NCBI GenBank assembly: GCA_032164245.1
Contig: JAVMKO010000020.1
Span: 8,645,206-8,709,205, forward strand
Length of the DNA stretch: 64,000 nucleotides
Direction of reading: 5' to 3'
DNA from: Sternotherus odoratus
Taxonomy: Eukaryota > Chordata > Testudines > Kinosternidae
Below the pieces are notes generated by a model. That model did no database searches. It saw nothing but the letters and a program-made list of their open reading frames with translations, and had not been told where the DNA came from. Shown piece by piece: positions 55,086 through 64,000 of the stretch (position 1 is its first letter; every line of letters starts with the position of its first letter). A program made the position numbers and the translations under genes.

Positions 55086-56466
55086 CAGAAGACAAATAAA
55101 AAGGTTTATTTTTAAAATCTTGTGATTTGGATAGGGGCCTGACACAAGGGTTTGGAAAGCTAGGGGTTGGCATTGCTGATACTGATGCAGGTGACTGTAA
55201 ACCATCCATTTTCGCTTGTAATCAGATAGATGGAAATTTCAACCCCCCAGGCCATGTCTTTTGGGGTTCACATTCTGCAGTCTGTGGAATCTCAAGTGGC
55301 ATTGTTCCTGGAGGAGAGAAAGGCGAGTGTTTGGAACAGGATCCGAGATCCTTCTGCTTTATCCTCACACCACCGCAAACAGCAGCCAAGTGGGCTATTG
55401 ATTGCCATTTACGGATCCAGCTGAACATATGGGCAGTATAATCAACACAAATTCAGTCTGTATCTACAAAAGTTAGATAATATTTGCATGCTGAGTCTGA
55501 GTCAAGATGCTCTCCATTGTAAGAGGAACTGACAAGCTACATTGGCCATCTTCAGCAAAATTGTCAATGGGGCAGAGTTTTCCTGAAAGCCAGTGTTTAC
55601 TCAGGTTGGGCCCTTGTTGCACTAGACTAGAGAGATCACAGCAACTGAATAATTGTTTAATTAAGACACACTCCCGCTGTCTTTGTTCGGGGCAAACTCC
55701 AACCGACTATGAGGAGAGTTCTGCCTGTGGGAGAGCGTTGCGACCAGTTTTGCTGGCCAAGATGGAGATTTCAAAACCCATTTAGGGAGATCTGGGGCTC
55801 AATCGATTAGTCAGCTTTGAAAGTCCACAAAACTGGTTAGATATAGGGTTCATTTTGAGTCCGCTTTGAAAAACTTCACCTCTAAATCTTCTTGAAAGCT
55901 GTTTCAAACTTCCCCCTACCCCTCTCTCTTTTAAATTTTAATCATCGCACAAAACATTGAGGGTGGGATCCACAAAAGTATGGGGGCCCCTAACCCCAGT
56001 GGGAGTTAGGCACCTAACTCCCTGTGAATCCCACTAGCACTTTCACACCTGGAGAACTATAAGCACCAATCCTGCATTCCTTGTGGCATTAAAATTTCCC
56101 ATTCAGTCTTGTGTGCAAGGAATGCTGGATTCCTTTGGATAATTAGCAGTGATATTTTAATTACCACAAGCATGAGCCAGAGGAGACTGAACCCTAGATC
56201 TACAGTGTAGAAGTCATTTCTTTCTATTATAGAATGACATTAAAGTTTACATCAATTCTTATCATGATTAGTACAATCATAAAATTCAGCTCCTACAACA
56301 GCACCAAACATTATTTCCTGTACAAAAGAGAAACTCGGTCAGCAAGTAGCAGTAGTAAGCTCCTATCCTCTGTATGGACTAACCAGTAGAGAGAAATACA
56401 GTGCATAAGATGAGTATTTGATATGATTACAAAGTTGTAAAAATCACTTTTTAGGGCGCTGTAACT

Positions 56467-56645
56467 AGAGCTGTGTGAAATATTCACCACAACAATCTGA
56501 AACTACACTGAAACGTAACTGTTCGGTCATCAGTTCAAAACTTGAATTGAGTTTGTCAAAAGATTCATGAGCCTTGCACGTGAGTTTCGACTCAGAGTTT
56601 GGCTGTCTGGAATAATTTCGCTTTTTGTAGTGAAATCTAGCTCTG
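56467..56645. mobile_element. Possible MITE with TAGAGCTG termini
   Basis: Left end 'tagagctgtgtgaaatattc', right end 'gtgaaatctagctctgtctg'. The ends are inverse to each other over about ten bases. No clear target duplication was found. Confidence 0.45.
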
Positions 56646-56700
56646 TCTGAATGACCTACGAGTACAAAGTGTGTATGAAAATATTTCAGAGGACGTTTTC

Positions 56701-56791
56701 ACCAAACTGGCACCTGGCATTGGCCACTGTCGGTAGACAGGATACCGGGCTAAATGGACCTTTGGTCTGGCCCAGTCTAGCCATTCTTATG
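56701..56791 (+). repeat. CR1 3' end fragment
   Basis: 'ctggcattggccactgtcgg' to 'cccagtctagccattcttat' is the plus-strand 3' end of the CR1 subfamily seen inverted at 49297. It is followed directly by an LTR. Confidence 0.8.
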
Positions 56792-57515
56792 TGTGATGGA
56801 GTGGGAATGGTCCTAATGTTCTCTCTGGATACTGTGTGAGTGCCTCAGTTTCCTCTATGCATTTCTTAAGTCTCTAGGTGGTGGGATAAGGGCTGATGGT
56901 GTTGCAGAACAAAGGACCAGTGGAAAGGAGTGGTCACACTCTGTCTCCTGGCAAATGATGGCCTGGCCATTCCTCCCTTGTAAGGTATTAGCTGGAACCT
57001 GAGAACAAAGAGGTCAGGCGACTTTCTGGCCCGGGAAAGAGACAAAAGAAAAGCAGAAAAGAAGCTGGGGGGTTAGTCTGAAACTGGCTGGAGTCAGGCT
57101 GTTTGCCCTTCCCTGCCTATCTGGCTCTCTGTCCTCTCCCCCCCCCCCCCCAATGGATCCAGCTGAGGGGTCATGTTCGCTGTACCTACAAGCTCTGTTT
57201 TAGATCATGTTCCTGTCGACTAATAAACCTCTGTTTTACTGGCTGGCTGAGAGTCACGTCTGACTGTGGAGTTGGGGTGCAGGCCCACGGGCTTCCCCAG
57301 GACCCCTCCCGGGGGGCTCGCTGTGGGAAGTGCATGGAGGGCCAGAAGGTGCCGAACTCCCCGAGGTCAGACCCAGGAAGGTGGAAGCTGTAACCTGTGA
57401 AGCTCCTAGCCTTGGAGACAGGCTGTTTACAGAGAGGAAGCTTCCCCCCAGAGTCCTGACTGGCTACATAGGGAGCAGTTCCAGACCATCGCTCCGGGCA
57501 CTCCGTGACATTATA
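56787..57515 (+). repeat. Solo LTR of the gypsy element family
   Basis: The LTR spans 56792-57510, TGTGATGGAG...CTCCGTGACA, with flanks TTATG and TTATA (4 of 5 match). AATAAA is at 57222-57227. The section 57180-57257 aligns with the truncated 5' LTR at 24.85 kb, tying it to the gypsy element there. No internal region remains, so it arose by LTR-LTR recombination. The frames within it are spurious. Confidence 0.8.
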
Positions 57516-58780
57516 TTCGTGTGTCCATCTGTCTTGTCTATTTAGATTGTAAACTCTTCCAGTCAGCAGCTGTCTCTTGCCGGGTGTATAGCACCTAGCA
57601 CAATGGGACTTGTTCTCAGTTGATGCTACTGTGTTACAAGTACAACAACAATGGTCTTAGGGAACTTCCAAGTGAACAGATGTTCACAGTACACAAGTGC
57701 TCTCCCCTTAGTTAGCACTAACTGGCCTTCTTGGCCATCCCAGGCATCAGTGCCAATGTTTTACAGGGCAAGGAGACGGGACTCTTAATCCTACAAGAAA
57801 TGCTTTCACTAGTCCGTCAGTGCTGTTTAAGTGAAGTTTTCCCTTCGGCTACCTATGATTTAGCATTTTTCCATAGAGGAATTTGCTGTCCAGAACTGCC
57901 AATCCAGCTCTAAATTCATATTTTAACACCCCCCCCCCAAAGAAACACACTTCTTCACAGAATGTCAACCCATGAAGTATTAGCCCTAGAGTTGTATAGG
58001 TTAGACGCAGGTGAGAGTTTAATAACACTTTAAATCTGTCTTGCTGCGATGCTGAAATATTAACAAACACTTGGCTCAAGTCCTTTTGGTCTTTCAATTC
58101 TTTACCAAGTCTAGTGCAAAGAGGGTTCTGTCTTAATGAACCGAGGTGCCAAGTTTTTCAACGACATCAAAATGCATACAAGTTAAAAAAAAAACAAAGA
58201 AACCCCGCCCACTAATCCTCTGGTTCTGAGTTCAAACTCCCCCTTTTCATATTTCATCAAACTCCTTTTTGAGGACTAAAAAAAGCAATTAGCGAAGTTG
58301 TGTTTGTGTGGATAATAATTACTGTACTTATTACAAAACAAATTACCGCTTTTCTTTAGACTTACAAAGAGAAAACTCAGCCCGCATCCTCGTTTACAAA
58401 AATAGTTTCCTAGGAGATTTCTTTCGGTTGCAAAAATATTTACTTGTAATCAGAAGACATTTTCTTTCTAGTATTTTCTCTAGAGCCTAATAGGCAGAGA
58501 CGCCTGGTTTTAATTAGCATATGGAAGGAGGCGGGTTTTTTACCCTCACTGACAGAGGCAAATCACATTAATTGGTAGAGCTCAGTGTGGGACTTTTTAA
58601 AGTCCTACTCCCACCCATTCCTGCTATTTTGGCAGGGGTCCCGCGAGACCCGAGAGATCCCTGTCTCGCTGCAGAACTGGATCATTCGGCCCTAAAACTG
58701 CATGCCAACTGCAACCGCCCCTGCCTTTTGTTAAGGTCAACTTCACTGCAGTGTCTACTGAAGCTTTGGGCCTACCAGCA
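57516..58780. other. Unique sequence; AT-rich candidate conserved block at 58260-58560
   Basis: No gene or repeat is recognised apart from a short dispersed-repeat piece near 57575-57640. 58260-58560 contains several homeodomain-type TAATTA or ATTAAT motifs ('gttttaattagcatatgg', 'cacattaattgg') and no repeat signature. Confidence 0.35.
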
Positions 58781-58781
58781 A

Positions 58782-58925
58782 GCAGGTGCTAGGGTGACCA
58801 GATGTCCTCATTTTATAGGGAGAGTCCCGATTTTTGGGTCTCTCTCTTATTCCTCTTACCCCCCACCCCCCCCCCGACCCCGTCCCGATTTTTCCCATTT
58901 GCTGTCTGGTCACCCTAGCAGGTGC
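58782..58925. mobile_element. hAT MITE, TAGGGTGAYCAGA family
   Basis: The element spans 58790-58917 with perfect 8-bp duplications GCAGGTGC (58782-58789, 58918-58925). Ends TAGGGTGACCAGA and, inverted, TCTGGTCACCCTA. The C-rich centre lies at 58859-58876. Confidence 0.9.
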
Positions 58926-60003
58926 TGAACTTTAAGCGTGCAAGTTGTCTCACGGGCTTCAGTGGGACTATTCCTCGCCGTGAAGTTCCCAAAGTGTTCC
59001 CAAAATCAGGGCCTGAAGTGAGCTGGGGAGTCTGCACTGGGATTGATTTTCCAGTAGCTTCAATCCTGTGGAACCACCTCATCTTCACTTGATGCCTTCC
59101 TCCCCTTCTGTGGAACCCAGTCATGCTCAAGTTATGTGCTGAGCTACACCTGAAGAAGCTGCTCATTTTCAGATTTAAACCTTCCTTTCCATCTGCAGAA
59201 CCCCATGTGTTCTGCGGATGGAAGACATAAGCATTGTGACATAAGCATTGTGGAAGACATAAGCATTGTGTTCAAGACATACGCTGAGGACAATAATTCC
59301 CCTCCCCCCTCCCCACACCCCAAGATTGCAATTGGGACTTTGTCAACAGTCTTCGCCATTAGCTAGAAATAGCTGCAGTGGCTCCGCGAGAGTCAGATGG
59401 GAGTGGTGTAATTTCCCCAGCTGCCTACGCTGCTACTCCTCTCTTTGCTGACTACTCAGGCACTTGCTGTTCGCTGTACAAATCTAGATTTTCTCGTAAG
59501 TGACTGTATTTCAAATTCCAAATGTACATGAAACATATTGTTTAAAAAAACAACCCCCAAACCCTTCCGTTTTCACACAAGTCAGCAGATAGGACCGTGA
59601 ATACAAAACAGGGAGCAGATCCCTGAATACGTTGAGGCCTGTTTTTTACATAGAACAGAACCACGCTTTAAAGTTGCAGAGCGGGAGCCCTGCTATTAAA
59701 TTCAATGGGCTGAGGATCATGTCCTGTGCCACCAAACTAGAATTTTCTTCTTTATTTGCATTGCACTGCATGCGACTTAAGGGAATAAATCATAGGGACA
59801 TAGGCGGTGCCACGCTCAGCTGTATGGGGGGTCCTAGTGCTGTAACCTTGTGTCTGAGAGCAGCCAATAATCCAAAGTGGGCAATTATTTCAAACAAAAA
59901 ACTCTGTCCACAGAGAGAGTTTCTGCCTAAATCCTTCCGTTAAAGGATAGCATAGCATAGCCGGAGTGCCTAAATCACAACATGCAGATATGGAACTGAA
60001 ACT
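58926..60003. other. Unique sequence with a short tandem repeat
   Basis: GACATAAGCATTGTG occurs three times at 59224-59270. No gene is recognised. Confidence 0.4.
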
Positions 60004-60250
60004 TCCTAGACCAGTGGCTCTCAAACTTTTATACCGGGGATCCCTTTCACGTAGCAAGCCTCCAAGTGCGACCCGCTCCCCATGTAAATTAAAAACATTC
60101 TTTTGTATATTTAACACCACTATAAATGCTGGAGGCAAAGCAGGGTTGGAGTGGAAGCTGACAGCTCATGACACCCCCCCCCCCCCATATAACAACCTGA
60201 CGACCCTCTAAGGGGTCCCAACTCCCAGTTTGAGAACCTCTGTCCTAGAC
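60004..60250. mobile_element. hAT MITE (CAGTGGTTCTCAAA family), short form
   Basis: The element spans 60012-60242 with perfect 8-bp duplications TCCTAGAC (60004-60011, 60243-60250). Ends CAGTGGCTCTCAAACTTTT and, inverted, AGTTTGAGAACCTCTG. The interior is AT-rich ('aaattaaaaacattcttttg') without the GC minisatellite of the copies at 20950, 28902 and 44494. Confidence 0.9.
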
Positions 60251-60364
60251 ATCAGGAGTGTTAAGATCTGGGGAGTTTGGTTCAGCTCATCATGGGTGAA
60301 ATCCGGGTCCGATTTGTGGTGGGCAAGGATGTTCCCTTAAAGATAAAGTATTCCCATGTATTTG

Positions 60365-60475
60365 TATTGTGGTAGCATTTAAGAGCCCCAGACATGGACC
60401 GAGAATTGTGCTAGGTGCGGTACAAACACACACCAAAAGGACAGCCCAGACGGACCCCAATCTTGCTATGGCCTA
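60365..60475 (+). repeat. Dispersed repeat ('gtgctaggtgcggtacaaac' type)
   Basis: Related to 48040-48145. Diverged and without coding potential. Confidence 0.5.
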
Positions 60476-60639
60476 GGAGCAGGCTGTCCAAATGCTACAT
60501 GATTCTGCAGCTCTTTTTATTTTGGACCCACCTTAGTGCACATCAACCATCCTTAACTGACTACTGATACACCAGTGTAAGCCAAAGCCAAGATTAGCTG
60601 GTGGGAACTTGCTAGATCTGTCCTCCAGTCATTTTATGT

Positions 60640-61720
60640 TTATTATTTTATTCAGAGCAGCACATTCTTATTAGCAGTGAGGTTCTTATGCTTCCAGCCA
60701 GCTCCGCCAGGTCATGGAGCGTTATAAATCGCTGCCGATGAATGAAGCACTTCTTGCACGGCACAGTACATGGTCGCCCGCATTAAGAATAATAGCGTGA
60801 ATAACCATAAGCCATTAATTTTGATGAGAGCAGGCCTGTATCACCTTTGAAGAGAGTGTGCCGACGCCACGAGATACGTGCGGCTGTTTCCACCGCTTCC
60901 GTCCTTAATGAACAAAAATCCCAAAGCAGCTGCCGTTCCCCTGCCAGACAAGCCCACGAGAAAGTTGACCCGGTTAGCGTCCAGAGGGGAAAGTGCTGAG
61001 GCAGTATTGCATTAGCACAGTAAGCCTCCAAAGAGGCACAAAATGCATAGATGTGACCCTGCAGTCTGGGAAAGGCCTGTTTTAGAGTGAGCAATTTTAT
61101 TTCCTGAAAATGCACTAAGATGGAAGAAATTGCCTGGCTCTCTGGCTTGCAGTCACTCACAGGCAAATCCATCAAGATTCCCTAGGCACCTGGGGGAGAT
61201 CCTTTTAGGAAAGTTGTAACTAGCCTCCTTAGACGCACGTCTTAGAAAAGCGTCATTGTTTTCCCTCTCTCATTAGCATCCGATTTAAGTTACCTTTCCT
61301 TTGCGCCGCGCACGACGTTAGCCCGCATCTACCATGTAATTGCGTGAGTGTTTCCAGACCTGCCGGGAACGGAGAGTCCCCGTTCTCATTTCCCCAACAA
61401 TACAAAGAGGAAGGAAGTGAAATTACAGGGGCTGACTTTCTTTTCTTTTCTTTTGCACTAGCCGTATTTGCAACTCATCATTCAGCGTCCCATATGTAGA
61501 CAATGTTCCTCGTGGGGGCTGCCGACGCTGCTGCGGCTGTCATTAAGAGCAGGGCATTTTCAGCTAAAAGCAGCGTATCCCCTCATTATTTTAAATAGCT
61601 CGGGAGCGTGCATGGACTCCCTGGATACACCGAGTTCCATATCGAGCAAACATTGTTGCGCTAGTGCTCAGAAATATGATGGGCAATTATGAGCCTTTAT
61701 CATCCCATTTGTGCTCATTG
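60640..61720. other. Candidate conserved noncoding sequence
   Basis: About 1.1 kb without repeat signature, with balanced composition and several TAAT-type motifs ('gccattaattttgatg' near 60812, 'gtccttaatgaac' near 60902, 'ctcattagcatccg' near 61272, 'gtcattaagagcag' near 61540). No frame shows a protein family. It has the texture of a developmental enhancer cluster, which is inference only. Confidence 0.35.
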
Positions 61721-64000
61721 CCAATGTTCCACTGGGATCTGCAATGGAAATAAGGAGGGTCGGAAGGGAGGGGAATATGGACGTGCACAGAAACTAGGAC
61801 AACAGGCCCCGACTCTTGATTGGGGCTTCTAGGCGCTACTGTGATACTCGGAGACTTTGGCCTGTGATGGTCTCTAAGGTTGTGCCTAATCCCATTGCTG
61901 GTGCAAATAAGGAAATGCAGGGTCATTAGGGAGAGAAGGAATGTGCTTGTACCCCAGGTGGAATGTAAGGGACTAGTTAAACTACGCCAGAGAGCTTGCT
62001 TCTTTCCCAAACTTTGACCTCTGTAGTTCCACGGTTTCGGGGACATGGCTTTCCTGTCCTGAGGAAATTGTCGAACATTCGAAACTTTTTTTCCTGGTCC
62101 AAATCAGGAGGAAAAAGTCAAAATCTCAAAAAATGTTCAGGAATCGACCATCTGGAAAAAAAACTGGTTTGGGTGAAGTCGAAACGTTCCTTTTTCATCA
62201 TTTCAAAATGTTTCTTTTCAGCCTCGATGTTTTGTGGGCTTTTAACGTTTTCCTTTCATTAGCTTACATTTCTAAACAAAATGTTCTTTAGAAGCTTAAA
62301 AAATGAAAATTGTTCAGTTGGAAAACATCAAAACGGAATGCTTTGAAAATTTTACATTTTTCAGTTCCCCCCCCCCCCCAAAACAAGCATTTCATCCCTT
62401 TCCCATGAACAGTTTGGGTTTCCATGAATTGACTTTAGGACCCAAACTTTGGTTGAAAAATTCCTAGCTCTAGTGGGAACTTTCTCTAGCCCACTCCAGA
62501 TCCACATGTGCACAGCACTCCCTTTTGTCTAGAAGGAGGCTTGACCTTCTTTCAACTGACTTTGCCCTTTCCTGGACCTTAAAAAGGGTGCTTTGTGGGA
62601 CTGGGAATCCATGCAGGAGAGGGGCCAGGAATTGGGCAAGCCAGGAGAGGAGTGAGCGACCTGAAGGAGGTGGAAGGACTTTGTTTCCCATTCCAGCCAC
62701 ACACAGGTCAGGCAGAAAAGGGCTGTGCATCTCCTTCACGCTGAATCCCATTTGTGCTGGGGATTTTAAGGGCGTACCCAGGGCTGGGTGAATCTGCCCT
62801 ATTGCTGATCCCCTGCGACCTGCGGTGTTTGGGAAGACTGTGCCGCACCCTTTTCTCGCATGTCGGGCCAAACTAATGGAACAATTTAGGGGGATGTCCC
62901 GCTGAGTACAGCTGGGTGGAACTTTTTGCCTGAAACATTTTTAGGTGAAAGGCAGATTTAGTGACTCCAAAACGTTTTGCAAACTGAATTGTTTCAGTTG
63001 AACCCCCCTCCCCCAACTAAAGGAACAGAATTTAAATTTTCTAGCAAACGGGTCCCGGTTTGTTTGGGAGCCGCTATTGCAGGGGACATTTCATCATCAA
63101 TGTGATACAAGGCTGAAGTCGGGATTCCTGGCCACAAGGAGGGATGGACCCTTTCCACCAGCAGCTAGGGAGGACTCTGTTCTGTTCTGCAGCCCCAGGA
63201 CCGCCTGGCTAAGGATAAAGGCTGTAAGATACTGCTGCCTGCTTGGGAAATGGAAGCCTCTCCCTGTGATGGGGAGTTGCCATTTACACACAGCCAATCT
63301 CCCCCCTCTCCCTGTGATGGGGAGTTGCCATTTACACACAGCCAATCTCCCCCCTCCACCACCACCCCCTGAGAAACATTTAAAAAATATATATTTTTCT
63401 AAAATAAAACTGAGGAATAGTCACTGGGGAGATTCCCAGGACATGCAGGATTCACAGGTTTAGGGACTATCTTAGAATCCAATCCTGTTGGCTAGAAGTA
63501 GCCAAGAGGATTAATAGGATAATGGATACCTCCTTAAAAATTACTTCCCAGAGCTGTGTTTTGGGACACATCCCATTATCTTGAAAACTCCGCAGCTCTG
63601 GAAAACAATTGGTTCTGTGGAGTGAGGCTTGTAGCCAAATGACTCAAATGACTTGGATAGAAGAGGAGGTGCCTTCAGGGATAGAAGCTTGGCACAGTGT
63701 CTTGGCCGGCCTGGCACTAGCAGCTAAAGAGCAGGTAACGTCTCAGAGAAGATGGACCTCGGGCAAACTTGGAAAGATTTGGTCCGACATCTTTGAAATT
63801 CCTAGCAGACGGAAACCGAGATGTCGCTCTCCTTTCTCCTCCCTGCCTGCTTCTTTCTCTTTCAGTCCTTCCTATCAGTCAGTCCTTTTTGACCTGTGTG
63901 TGTGTGTCTATTCTCCTATTATTTGAAAAAAAAATATCAAAAACATTTCAAATAAAAATGTCAAAACAAAAGGTTTGCTTGGACTCCAAATATTTTTTTC
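61721..64000. other. Mostly unrecognised; MITE-like segments and a tandem duplication
   Basis: 62050-62475 is rich in 'aaaatg', 'gttttc' and 'gaaac' strings and ends in 'ttcctagctctag', resembling the inverted terminus of the TAGAGCTG MITE type; 62920-63060 is similar. A C run lies near 62368-62380. No gene is recognised to the window end. Confidence 0.35.
63257..63352. repeat. 48-bp perfect tandem duplication
   Basis: Two identical 48-bp units, 63257-63304 and 63305-63352, each beginning 'cctctccctgtgatggggag'. Confidence 0.9.

Larger units (their letters stand above)
54540..56700. other. Mostly unique sequence
   Basis: Besides the MIR fragment (54905-55085) and a MITE-like segment (56467-56645), 55968-56040 looks like an old palindromic repeat ('gtgggatccacaaaagtatg' against 'ctccctgtgaatcccac'). 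No gene is recognised. Confidence 0.35.

Noticed and set aside
1..64000. CRISPR arrays, bacterial operons, riboswitches
   Set aside because: No regular spaced repeats or bacterial gene structure; the repeat content is that of a vertebrate nuclear genome.

Overview
The window looks like nuclear DNA of a sauropsid, most probably a turtle. It has no operons or dense coding. It carries the repeat spectrum I associate with turtle genomes: CR1 LINEs with the ATTCTATG-type tail, Penelope-like elements (PLEs) whose 3' ends read 'tctctaaggtgccacaagtactcctg', hAT-type MITEs with 8-bp target duplications, MIR-like SINEs, and solo LTRs. The species assignment is inference from these families. I found no host protein-coding gene that I can defend; most open frames are short chance frames or frames inside GC-rich repeats.

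Layout. 1-6.3 kb is CpG-rich, mostly unrecognised sequence, with one possible minus-strand LTR-like block near 3.7-4.37 kb. 6.85-8.0 kb is a head-to-head PLE pair. 10.2-10.6 kb is an LTR end followed by a tRNA-Trp-type primer binding site. 11.7-13.8 kb is an AT-rich, repeat-poor block that could be a minus-strand 3' UTR. 14.7-20.1 kb holds CR1 copies, an inverted PLE insertion, a hAT MITE and more PLE tails. 20.95-21.53 kb and 28.9-29.37 kb are sister hAT MITEs. 24.8-28.3 kb is a decayed Ty3/gypsy element whose integrase lies upstream of its reverse transcriptase. 30.3-34.7 kb is a nested block: a hAT element interrupted by a PLE with an open RT plus GIY-YIG frame and by a solo LTR, with a second PLE at its right edge. 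35.3-36.1 kb has two more PLE tail insertions. 39.1-45.0 kb contains three LTRs of one loose family, one inside a CR1 and one interrupted by a MITE. 48.8-64 kb is mainly unique sequence with CR1, MIR, MITE and PLE fragments, a gypsy solo LTR at 56.8 kb, and candidate conserved noncoding blocks near 58.3 and 60.6-61.7 kb.

What stands out is the PLE biology. One copy (30408-32146) keeps an open RT-endonuclease frame and a perfect 12-bp target duplication. The 3' ends of at least six copies carry hammerhead-ribozyme-like folds. At least three insertions are pairs of PLE 3' ends joined head to head between 10-13 bp target duplications, as if both nicked target ends had been primed separately. The gypsy element with integrase before RT matches the Gmr1-type gene order. 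Target duplications were read directly from the sequence and support most of the element boundaries given here.
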